In this document: positions 32,195-40,029 of the stretch, one piece after another
How positions within the stretch are numbered: the stretch's first letter is position 1
Layout: the number at the start of each line of letters is the position of its first letter
Origin: Streptomyces sp. ISL-87
Lineage (GTDB): Bacteria; Actinomycetota; Actinomycetes; Streptomycetales; Streptomycetaceae
Direction of reading: 5' to 3'
NCBI RefSeq assembly: GCF_018614095.1
Contig: NZ_JAGGOY010000030.1
Coordinates: 1 to 64,000 of the forward strand
Length of the DNA: 64,000 nucleotides
The notes under the pieces: model-generated
The model's database searches: none
Told to the model about the DNA's origin: nothing
Seen by the model: only the letters and a program-made list of their open reading frames with translations
Translations under genes and position numbers: made by a program

Positions 32195-33832
32195 ATGCTT
32201 GCAACCCGTCCGCGCCCGGCGCGGATAACCGGTCTCCTGGTCTCCGCCACCGCGGTTTCGGCCGGCCTGAGCTCGTCCGGTCCCGCCCTGGCGGTGACCG
32301 GGCCCGAGGCCGCCGCCGGTCAGTACGCCTACGTCGCGAGGCTGAACATCGGCGACGAGGCCAACTCCCGTGGCTGCACCGGGACCCTGATCGACGAGTG
32401 GTGGATCGCCAGCGCCTCCAGCTGCTTCGCCACCACCCCGGGTCAGCAGGTCCCCGCCGGGAAGCCGGCTCTGAAGACCACCGCCACGCTCAGCAACGGG
32501 CAGGCCGTCGACGTCGTCGACGTCGTGCCCCGTACCGACCGCGACCTGGTCCTCGCCCGCCTCGCGATACCCGCGACCGGCATCACGGGCGTCAAGCGCG
32601 CCACCGCGGCCACCGCCGCCGGCACCGACCTCACCGCCGTCGGGTTCGGACGCACCAAGACCGAATGGGTCCCCGGCAAGCTCCACACCGGTACGTTCAC
32701 CACCAACACCGTCGACGCCGCCACGCTGGCCGTCACCGGCAAGGGCACCGACGCCATCTGCAAGGGCGACACCGGCGGCCCGCTCCTGAACGCGGCGGGC
32801 GAGCTCGTCGGCGTCAACAGCCGGTCGTGGCAGGGTGGTTGCCTCGGCACCGACGCCGCCGAGACCCGTACGGGAGCCATCTCCGCGCGCGCCGACGACC
32901 TCGGCCAGTGGATCCAGGACGTCCGCGCCCTGACCCCCGGCTGGAAGACCGAGGCCGTCGTGCAGGCCGGCACCAGCCTCTACCAGGGCATTCGCCTGGC
33001 CGACGGATCCTGGACCGGCTTCGCCGACGTCCAGACCAAGGCCGGCAACATCAACGGCGTCCGCACGGCCTCCGTCGCCGGCATCAACGGTGACACCCAT
33101 GTGGTGGCGCTCGATGGCAACGGCCGCATCCAGCACACCATCCGCAAGGCGGACGGCAGCTGGGGAACCTTCGGTGACGTCGGTGCCGCGGCCGGCGTCC
33201 TGCGCAACGTCACCCAGGTGTCCGCCGTGTCCATCGGCACCGACCTCCACGTGGTCGCGGTCTCGGACGGCAAGGTCTTCCACACCCTGCGCCGGGCCGA
33301 CGGCAACTGGACGCCCTTCGGCGACGTCTCCGCCGCCGCCAGCCCGATCAGCTCCGTGACCTCCGTCGCCACGGCCAACGCCGGGGGCCAGCTCCAGGTC
33401 GTCGCCGTCACCGGCGGCAAGGCCTTCCACACCCTCCGAGACACCACCGGCCACTGGACCGTGTTCGGCGATGTCTCCAAGGCCGCCGGTGTCACCGGTC
33501 CGATCACGTCCGTGGCCATGGCCGGCGTCGGCACCGACGCCCACATCGTCATCGCCACCGACAACGGCACCCACCAGTACCACGCCATCCGCACGGGCGC
33601 CGGCAACTGGACCGTCTTCGGCGACCTGACGGGCTACCTCGGCAACGTCACCGCCAAGTCCGTCGCCGCCGGCTCCGTCAACGGCGAGCTGCAGGTCGCC
33701 GTCACCACGGGGGACAACCGGGTACTGCACACCATCCGCCGCGCCGACCGCACCTGGAGCACCACCACCCCGGTGGCGTTGCAGGGCATCACCGGCCCCC
33801 CCGGCGCGATCGCCATCGCCGGCACCCTCTGA
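32195..33832 (+). CDS. secreted trypsin-fold pseudoprotease with C-terminal beta-propeller-like repeats
   Basis: A 545-residue exported protein: signal peptide (about 1-33, ending SSSGPALA), trypsin-like domain (about 35-250), then about five repeats of roughly 50 residues with the phrase FHTLRRADGNWTPFGDV, probably a beta-propeller or lectin-like module. Two catalytic positions are lost: the His loop reads ASASSCF instead of TAAHCF, and the Ser loop reads CKGDTGGPLL (Thr for Ser, about residue 193). The Asp (TDRDLVLARL, near 116) remains. I infer a non-catalytic binding protein. GAAGGAAAA precedes the ATG. Confidence 0.85.
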   Translation: MLATRPRPARITGLLVSATAVSAGLSSSGPALAVTGPEAAAGQYAYVARLNIGDEANSRGCTGTLIDEWWIASASSCFATTPGQQVPAGKPALKTTATLSNGQAVDVVDVVPRTDRDLVLARLAIPATGITGVKRATAATAAGTDLTAVGFGRTKTEWVPGKLHTGTFTTNTVDAATLAVTGKGTDAICKGDTGGPLLNAAGELVGVNSRSWQGGCLGTDAAETRTGAISARADDLGQWIQDVRALTPGWKTEAVVQAGTSLYQGIRLADGSWTGFADVQTKAGNINGVRTASVAGINGDTHVVALDGNGRIQHTIRKADGSWGTFGDVGAAAGVLRNVTQVSAVSIGTDLHVVAVSDGKVFHTLRRADGNWTPFGDVSAAASPISSVTSVATANAGGQLQVVAVTGGKAFHTLRDTTGHWTVFGDVSKAAGVTGPITSVAMAGVGTDAHIVIATDNGTHQYHAIRTGAGNWTVFGDLTGYLGNVTAKSVAAGSVNGELQVAVTTGDNRVLHTIRRADRTWSTTTPVALQGITGPPGAIAIAGTL

Positions 33833-34044
33833 CAATGCCGCTACCGGGTCCCGCTCTGCCTCGCGGCACAGCGAGACCCGGGTCCAGGCGGACGGGGCCG
33901 GCATCGTCCGTCCGTAGAAGTGCCGCGTCATCAACTGGCGGTGATCAGTCGACTACCGTGGGCGCGCGGCGCTCCGTGAGGCCCGGATCGTCCCGCAGTC
34001 CTACCGTGGAGACAGGGGCAGGAACCCACCGTGAAGGAGGGGCC

Positions 34045-35127
34045 ATGTCGGGTCTTGAGACGGATCCCGTGTCGCTGGACAGCGGAAGGCAGGAGGAGTT
34101 CGCTGACCGCATGGTCGGCGTCTTCAACGGAGCGGCCATGGCGTTGCTGATCAGCGTGGGTCACCGGACGGGCCTGTTCGACGCCATGAGCACGATGCCT
34201 CCCGCGACGAGCGACCGTATCGCGAAGGCCGCCGGGCTGGATGAGAGGTACGTCCGGGAATGGCTGGGCGGGATGGTCGTGGGCGGGGTCGTCGACTACG
34301 ACGCGGACCGTGCCACCTACGTGCTGCCACCAGAGCACGCCGCGTCCCTCACCGCCGCGGCGGGTCCCGGCAACCTGGCCGGGATGATGCAGTACATCTC
34401 ACTGATCGGTGAGGTGGAGCAGCGGGTCGTCGAATCGTTCCGCTCGGGCGGCGGCGTGCCCTACGAGGCGTATCCGCGATTCCAGGCGCTCCAGGCCGAG
34501 GAGAGCGCCCGCGTGTACGACCTCGCGCTCGTCGACGCGATCGCCCCCCTGGTGCCGGGTCTGACCGAGCGGCTGCGGGCCGGCGTTGACGTGCTTGACG
34601 TGGGCACCGGCCAGGGGCACGTCCCCGTAATCCTGGCGCGGGCGTTTCCGCACAGCCGCTTCCACGGCTTGGACCAGTCGGAGGAGGGCATCGCCGCAGG
34701 ACGTCGGGAAGCCGCCCGGCTCGGGCTGGACAACGTGCGGTACACGGTGGCCGACTCGACGGAGATCAGCGGCACCTACGACGTCATCACGGCGTTCGAC
34801 GTGATCCACGACCTGGCCCGGCCGGCGGAGACCCTGTCGGCGATCGCGGCCGCACTGCGCGACGAAGGCACCTTCCTCATGGGCGACATCGCGGCGTCCA
34901 GCAAGCTGGAGGAGAACGTGGGCCACCCCTTCGGGCCCGCCCTCTACGGCTTCTCCCTCTTCTACTGCATGACCACCTCCCTGAGCACGGGCGGCGCGGG
35001 CCTGGGCACGGTGTGGGGCGAGCAGACCGCACGCCGCATGCTCGGCGAAGCCGGTTTCACCGAGGTGGAGACCCGGTCGGTCGAAGGGGACCCGCTGAAC
35101 GTCTACTACGTCGCCCGCAAAGGCTGA
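34045..35127 (+). CDS. class I SAM methyltransferase with winged-helix dimerisation domain
   Basis: A 360-residue protein. The N-terminal 85 residues (ADRMVGVFNGAAMALLISVG ... DERYVREWLGGMVVGGVVDY) form the winged-helix dimerisation domain of the Rv2258c/O-methyltransferase class. Motif I is VLDVGTGQGHVPVILARAFP (about 184-203), followed by FHGLDQSEEGI. Substrates of this group are mostly unknown small molecules. The start at 34045 has AAGGAGG eight bases upstream. It appears monocistronic. Confidence 0.85.
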   Translation: MSGLETDPVSLDSGRQEEFADRMVGVFNGAAMALLISVGHRTGLFDAMSTMPPATSDRIAKAAGLDERYVREWLGGMVVGGVVDYDADRATYVLPPEHAASLTAAAGPGNLAGMMQYISLIGEVEQRVVESFRSGGGVPYEAYPRFQALQAEESARVYDLALVDAIAPLVPGLTERLRAGVDVLDVGTGQGHVPVILARAFPHSRFHGLDQSEEGIAAGRREAARLGLDNVRYTVADSTEISGTYDVITAFDVIHDLARPAETLSAIAAALRDEGTFLMGDIAASSKLEENVGHPFGPALYGFSLFYCMTTSLSTGGAGLGTVWGEQTARRMLGEAGFTEVETRSVEGDPLNVYYVARKG

Positions 35128-35248
35128 TCCGCTGGTCGCCGCGATCGAATACGGCCTGGCAGATGGAGGCGAGGGGCGATACGATCACCGCGATGACTAC
35201 TCGTTCTTTTCACAGATCGGGGGTCCCATCCGCGCAAGGTGAGTGCTG

Positions 35249-36661
35249 ATGCTCACTCAGACCGCGAATGGGGATTCCCGCCTTTCCTTCTGGCTGCGCG
35301 TGCGTGAGTACGCCGTGCCGCCGTCCATGATCGAGACTGCGACCGCCCGCCGTTGTGCCGGGGACTGGGCGGGGGCGTGCGCTGCCGCAGGCATCGATGT
35401 CGATCTCAATCTGCGTTCCGTCGCGCGTACCCACGGCCAGGAACTCGCGGCCCGACTCCGGGCCGATCTCCGGCATCTGGCTCCTGACCTGTTGCGCTGG
35501 CACATGGCCAGGATCGCTCCTGACGGGCTGCTGCGCCCCGGTCTGACCGTCACTCTGGCGCGGTACGACGCCCCGGGGCACGACGGCGAACGCCCGGTGC
35601 ACCTCGTGGCCAGGACTCCGCCGGCTTGGGCGGATGCCGGTCAGCGGATCAGCCTCGCGCTGTGGGACGGATCCCACTCCGGGGCCGGCGCCTGCCGTCC
35701 CCACGCCCATCCCCATCCCCGTCCCGACAAGCGGTTCCGCCTCGACCTGCACCGCCACCTGTGGGACGCGCGCAGGACCGATGAGCTGCGGATCCGGACC
35801 GGGGCCGATCGGCTGCCCGCCGACAGCCTCCCTATGACGGACCCGGATGCGCCGGCGCTGGTGCCGCAGGGACTCCTCTGCGCCGTTGACCGGTGGGCGG
35901 CCGAGGCGGGGATTCTGCTCCACGCCGAGGGGCAGTCCACCGGTACCGTCGCGGTGCGGCTCGGGGGCCGGCATCGGCTGGTCCTGGACCTGGCCCCCGG
36001 CAGGGGCGGCGCCGGGCCGCCCGCCTTGCGGATAGCGGCGGCGCCCAAGGACGGCGACGCCGCCGCGCTGCCGGTCCTGCCCGACGCGGCGACCTGGGTG
36101 CTACCCGACCTGGAGCTGCTCCGCACCGGCTTGATCGAGGCCGATCGGCTGCACCCGCTCGTCGCCTCGGCACTGGTACCGGGTTGGCCGCCGGCCGGTC
36201 CGTCGCGGATTGCGGACCATGCAGGGCAACCACGCCTCGTGGAGTGCCGGGGAGCCCAGCACCGGATCGGCCTGGTCGACGGGGTACTGGCCCCGCTGGA
36301 CCACGAGCCGGCCGAGATCCGGCGGGAGGAGCTGCTGGTCGCACTGACCGGCACTCCGCTTCCCTGCCTTCAGGCGATCGACGAGGCGCACCGTCGTCCG
36401 GACTGCCTCGCGGGCGTCCGCGAACGCCTGGACCATGGCGACACCGCCGGCGCGCTGGCCGTCGTCGAGGGCCTGCTGGGCCCCGACGCACTGCTGCGCG
36501 GCGGCGCTCTGCGGGACGAGCTGGAGGCCGCCGCGCAGCGGCGGATCACCTACGGACTGTTCAGGGCGGGCCTGCTCGGACCCGGACCCGGCCGCATCCG
36601 GCCCGGCGACCGCCGTTCCCGTGACCTCCGCTCTCACCCCCGCCACGCGATCTCCCGCTGA
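35249..36661 (+). CDS. unknown protein, first gene of a MoxR-VWA operon
   Basis: A protein of about 470 residues with no domain I recognise. It is cytoplasmic in appearance, with a His/Pro stretch HAHPHPHPRPDKRF near 150, conserved-looking VDLNLRSVARTHG near 50 and a C-terminal acidic/helical region (LDHGDTAGALAVVEGLLGPD). ATG 35249 is favoured because AAGG lies 9 bases upstream; GTG 35243 is an alternative. It precedes the AAA ATPase by 78 bases and is probably the substrate, adaptor or effector of the ATPase/VWA pair. In known VWA-MoxR systems the extra gene varies most and often defines the output. Confidence 0.75.
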   Translation: MLTQTANGDSRLSFWLRVREYAVPPSMIETATARRCAGDWAGACAAAGIDVDLNLRSVARTHGQELAARLRADLRHLAPDLLRWHMARIAPDGLLRPGLTVTLARYDAPGHDGERPVHLVARTPPAWADAGQRISLALWDGSHSGAGACRPHAHPHPRPDKRFRLDLHRHLWDARRTDELRIRTGADRLPADSLPMTDPDAPALVPQGLLCAVDRWAAEAGILLHAEGQSTGTVAVRLGGRHRLVLDLAPGRGGAGPPALRIAAAPKDGDAAALPVLPDAATWVLPDLELLRTGLIEADRLHPLVASALVPGWPPAGPSRIADHAGQPRLVECRGAQHRIGLVDGVLAPLDHEPAEIRREELLVALTGTPLPCLQAIDEAHRRPDCLAGVRERLDHGDTAGALAVVEGLLGPDALLRGGALRDELEAAAQRRITYGLFRAGLLGPGPGRIRPGDRRSRDLRSHPRHAISR

Positions 36662-36739
36662 TCCAGGGGCCGTCCGTCCCCTGCACCCACCCACTTGGCT
36701 CACCGACAAACCCACAGGTGATGAAACTTGCTCACAGAC

Positions 36740-38002
36740 ATGCCCGCATACGCCCCGTTCGCCGCGACCGTCACCTCCTCAGATCCGGCCCATGCCTCCC
36801 AGCTCGACGTCGCCGGCGACCTGCTGGCCCTGCTGCGCGACACCACCACCGAACCGCGCCCCGACACACAACTGGAGGCCCTGACCCTGGCCGTGGCCGC
36901 CGACCTGCCCGTGCTCCTGTGGGGTGAGCCGGGGATCGGCAAGACCGCCGCCCTGACACAGCTCGCCACTGCCCTGGACCTTCCCCTGACCACGGTGATC
37001 GCCAGTGTGCACGAGCCGTCCGACTTCTCGGGGCTGCCCATCATCGGAGACGACCCCGCGGAACAGGGTGTCCCGATGGCCCCGCCGGACTGGGCCGTGC
37101 GACTCGTACGGGCGGGCCGCGGGCTGCTGTTCCTGGACGAGCTGTCCACCGCGCCGCCGGCCGTGCAAGCCGCCCTGCTCCGCCTCGTACTGGAGCGCCG
37201 GATCGGCGCCCTGCAACTGCCGCCCGGGGTACGGATCGTGGCCGCCGCCAATCCGCGGTCCTCGGCGGCCGACGGCTGGGAGCTGAGCCCGCCTCTGGCC
37301 AACCGGTTCGTTCATCTCCAGTGGACCCACGATCACGAGGTCGTGGTACGCGGCCTCGGTGGGACATGGCCCCGGGCGACCCTGCCACGGCTCGACCAGG
37401 CGAAGTTGCCGGAGGCCGTGGACTTCGCCCGCCGTGCGGTGTGCGGACTCCTCTCCGCCCGCCCCAAACTCGTTCACCAGCTGCCCAGCAACGAAACCCG
37501 CCGGGGCGGCCCGTGGCCGTCACCGCGCAGCTGGGACATGGCCCTGTGCCTGATCGCCTTCGCGACCGCGGCCGGCTCCTCCCGGGAAGTACTTTCCCTG
37601 CTGGTCAGGGGCACAGTTGGGGACGGCCCGGGGCTGGAGCTGCTGGCCGGCCTGGACCGGATGGACCTTCCGGACCCCGAGATGCTTCTCGCCGACCCGG
37701 CGGGGACCGACCTGCCCGAGCGGGGGGATCTGCGCCAGGCCGTACTCGACGGTGTGGTGGAGGCGGTCCGCAAGCGCCCGGACCAGTCGCGCTGGGACGC
37801 GGCGTGGGCGCTCCTGGTCCGGGCGATGGAGACCGGAGCCCCGGACCTGGTGGTCGTCCCCGCGACCACACTCGCCTCGCTGCGCCAGCAGGACTGGGAC
37901 GTTCCGGCCTCGATCGAGCGGCTCGCCGGAGCGGTGTCCCTGTCCCGGCGGGCAGACCACTCGGTGGCCCGGGCCGCGGCCGCCGCGAAGGCCGGACGAT
38001 GA
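36740..38002 (+). CDS. MoxR-like AAA+ ATPase
   Basis: A 420-residue AAA+ ATPase of the MoxR/dynein-related class. Walker A is GEPGIGKTAAL (about 59-69), Walker B LLFLDELST (about 128-136), and sensor 1 is RIVAAANPRSSA (about 170-181). A helical C-terminal part follows. MoxR proteins work with VWA partners as chaperones or metal/cofactor inserters. ATG 36740 (MPAYAPFAA) is used; TTG 36728 is in frame. Its last codons overlap the next gene in an ATGA (37999-38002), so the stoichiometry is probably coupled. Confidence 0.88.
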   Translation: MPAYAPFAATVTSSDPAHASQLDVAGDLLALLRDTTTEPRPDTQLEALTLAVAADLPVLLWGEPGIGKTAALTQLATALDLPLTTVIASVHEPSDFSGLPIIGDDPAEQGVPMAPPDWAVRLVRAGRGLLFLDELSTAPPAVQAALLRLVLERRIGALQLPPGVRIVAAANPRSSAADGWELSPPLANRFVHLQWTHDHEVVVRGLGGTWPRATLPRLDQAKLPEAVDFARRAVCGLLSARPKLVHQLPSNETRRGGPWPSPRSWDMALCLIAFATAAGSSREVLSLLVRGTVGDGPGLELLAGLDRMDLPDPEMLLADPAGTDLPERGDLRQAVLDGVVEAVRKRPDQSRWDAAWALLVRAMETGAPDLVVVPATTLASLRQQDWDVPASIERLAGAVSLSRRADHSVARAAAAAKAGR

Positions 38003-39261
38003 TTCTGCAAACGCCGGGGGCGCGGCCCCTGGACCTCGACAAGCTCTACGCCGCCCGACTGCACGCCGTCCGGGTCCGGCCCTACTTGGCGACGGCGCTG
38101 TTCGCCCTGCACACCGTGGAGTCCCGGCGGGTACCGACGATGGCCGTCGACCGGTACTGGCGGTGCTACGTCTCGCCGGCGTTCGTGGACAGGACACCGG
38201 TGGAGGAACTGGCCGGGGTGTGGGTGCACGAGGTGTCGCACCTGCTGCGCGACCACCACGGGCGCAGTGACCGGGTCGCGCGCGAGCGCGGGCTGACCGG
38301 CCCGGGGGAGCGGCTGAGGATGAACATCGCCGCGGACTGCGAGATCAACGACGACGTGTTCGGAGACGGGCTCGTCCGCCCGGAAGGTGCTGTCGGGCCG
38401 GGGACTCTGGGGCTGCCCGAGGGTGAGCTGATGGAGGACTACCTCCGCCAGTTCGGGCTCGGTCCGCGTACGGAGAGCTTGGTGTGGCTGGACTGCGGCA
38501 GTGGCGCCGACGGACTGGAACGGGAATGGGACCTGGGGCCGGACGGCGCCCATGGCCTCAGCGAGCAGGAACGGGACGCGGTCCGGTTCCGGGTGGCGCA
38601 GGGCATCACCGGCCGTCCGGGGAGCGCCCCGCGAGGGTGGAAGCGGTGGGCCGAGGAGGCATTCCACCCGCCGCAGCCGTGGCGGGAGTTGCTGGGAGCG
38701 GCGGTCCGCTCGGCGGCATCGGGCGCCGGCGCGGGCGAGGACTACACCTACGGGCGGCCGTCGCGGCGCTCGGCCGGGGTGCCCGGCGCCGTCCTGCCGA
38801 GCCTTCGGCGCAGGCCGCCCCGGGTCTGCGTGGTCATCGACACATCCGCGTCGGTCAGCGACGCCGAACTGGGCAGCGCGCTCCTCGAAGTCGCCGCGAT
38901 ATGCCGCGCCGTGGGCGGCCGCCGGGACCTGGTCACCGTGGTGCCCTGCGACGCGGCGGCCCGGGTCGCGCACCCGCTGTGCCGGGCCGAGGGAATACCG
39001 CTGATAGGCGGTGGCGGTACGAATCTACGCACCGGCTTCGCGAAGGCGCTCCGAACGGGCCCCCGCCCGGACGTCATCGTGGTCCTGACCGACGGGCAGA
39101 CGCGCTGGCCGGGCACGCGACCGCCGTGCCGGACGGTGGTGGGCCTGTTCCCCCGGCAGGGGGCGGTCCGGTCGTGGGTCGAGAGCGATCCCGATTACGT
39201 GCCGGACTCGCCGCCCGAGTGGGCCCGGGTGGTTGTCATCGGTTCGTCTCCCACACCTTAG
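37999..39261 (+). CDS. putative metallopeptidase/VWA-like protein (DUF2201)
   Basis: A 420-residue protein with the DUF2201 plan: an N-terminal zinc-peptidase-like domain with HEVSHLLRDHH (about 77-87; HExxH) and the second half NIAADCEINDD, then a C-terminal VWA-like domain starting VCVVIDTSASVSDAEL (about 276-291), whose D-T-S-A-S is a MIDAS-type metal site. GGGGTNLRTGFAKAL and DVIVVLTDGQTRWPG complete it. It is the usual partner of MoxR ATPases. Whether it cuts peptides is unproven. Translation is coupled to the ATPase by a 4-base overlap. Confidence 0.88.
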   Translation: MILQTPGARPLDLDKLYAARLHAVRVRPYLATALFALHTVESRRVPTMAVDRYWRCYVSPAFVDRTPVEELAGVWVHEVSHLLRDHHGRSDRVARERGLTGPGERLRMNIAADCEINDDVFGDGLVRPEGAVGPGTLGLPEGELMEDYLRQFGLGPRTESLVWLDCGSGADGLEREWDLGPDGAHGLSEQERDAVRFRVAQGITGRPGSAPRGWKRWAEEAFHPPQPWRELLGAAVRSAASGAGAGEDYTYGRPSRRSAGVPGAVLPSLRRRPPRVCVVIDTSASVSDAELGSALLEVAAICRAVGGRRDLVTVVPCDAAARVAHPLCRAEGIPLIGGGGTNLRTGFAKALRTGPRPDVIVVLTDGQTRWPGTRPPCRTVVGLFPRQGAVRSWVESDPDYVPDSPPEWARVVVIGSSPTP

Positions 39262-39310
39262 AAACGCGCATGGCCGGGGCGGGCCGCGGCGAGGCCGGGC
39301 TGCTCGTGTC

Positions 39311-39332
39311 CGGGTGAGCCGCGTCTCACCCG
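39311..39332 (+). terminator. hairpin after the MoxR-VWA operon
   Basis: CGGGTGAG and CTCACCCG pair perfectly across a 6-base loop, 50 bases past the VWA stop. No T run follows. Confidence 0.5.
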
Positions 39333-39346
39333 GGCTCTGCCACTTG

Positions 39347-39368
39347 TCTATGCAACGAGTTGCATAGA
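39347..39368 (+). promoter_or_regulatory. perfect palindromic operator upstream of padR-like gene
   Basis: TCTATGCAAC and GTTGCATAGA are separated by two bases, forming a perfect 22-bp dyad whose core ATGCAAC-N2-GTTGCAT is the known PadR-type recognition pattern. It ends 11 bases before the ATG and overlaps the AGAAGGA ribosome binding site, fitting strong autorepression. Confidence 0.8.
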
Positions 39369-39379
39369 AGGATCGCGGT

Positions 39380-39949
39380 ATGGCGCTCGAACACGCGATC
39401 CTCGTCTCGCTGCTGGAGAAGCCGGGCTCCGGCTATGAGCTGGCCCGGCGGTTCGAGCGGTCCATCGGCTACTTCTGGACCGCCACCCATCAGCAGATCT
39501 ACCGCGTTCTCAAGCGCATGGAGACCGCCGGCATGCTCGCCGTCCGCGAGGTGCCGCAGCAGGGCCGGCCGGACAAGAAGGAGTACTCGGTCGCCGGTCC
39601 CGGCCGCGCCGCCCTCTCCCAGTGGCTGCACGAGCCGATCGAACCCGAGAGCCTCCGGCACGACCTGGCGGTGAAGATCCGCGGCGCGGCCTTCGACGAC
39701 CCGGCCGCACTGATCGACGAGGTCGAGCGGCACCGCCAGGTGCACAGCGACCGGCTCGCGCACTATCTCGCCGGGGAACTGCGTGACTTCACCGGGCCCG
39801 AGGCCGCCGCCGCACCGCCCGACGCCGGTCAGGAACTACAGCACGTCGTGCTGCGCGGCGGCATCGCGTACGAACGGATGACGATCGCCTGGCTCGACGA
39901 CGTACTCGTCACCGTCCACCGGCTCGGCGCGTCCCGCCCGCGTACCTGA
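39380..39949 (+). CDS. PadR family transcriptional regulator
   Basis: A 189-residue PadR protein. The winged helix is MALEHAILVSLLEKPGSGYE to LKRMETAGMLAVREVPQQGR (about 1-65), with the family's GYELARRFERSIGYFWTATH stretch; the C-terminal helical dimerisation part (about 90-185) marks the two-domain subgroup. It lies directly behind a perfect PadR-type operator and 80 bases before an acyl-CoA dehydrogenase gene that it probably represses. The ligand is unknown, perhaps an acyl-CoA or phenolic acid. Confidence 0.92.
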   Translation: MALEHAILVSLLEKPGSGYELARRFERSIGYFWTATHQQIYRVLKRMETAGMLAVREVPQQGRPDKKEYSVAGPGRAALSQWLHEPIEPESLRHDLAVKIRGAAFDDPAALIDEVERHRQVHSDRLAHYLAGELRDFTGPEAAAAPPDAGQELQHVVLRGGIAYERMTIAWLDDVLVTVHRLGASRPRT

Positions 39950-40029
39950 ACCGTCCCGCCTTTACCCTCCGCAACCTTCACCTTCAGCGTTCAACCTTCA
40001 GCCCTCAACCCCTCGGAAGGCGAACCTCC

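Noticed and set aside
31685..33934. Long minus-strand open frame opposite the pseudoprotease gene
   Set aside because: Gly/Asp/Val-rich shadow; only the short part at 31760-31851 is protein-like and is reported as a relic.
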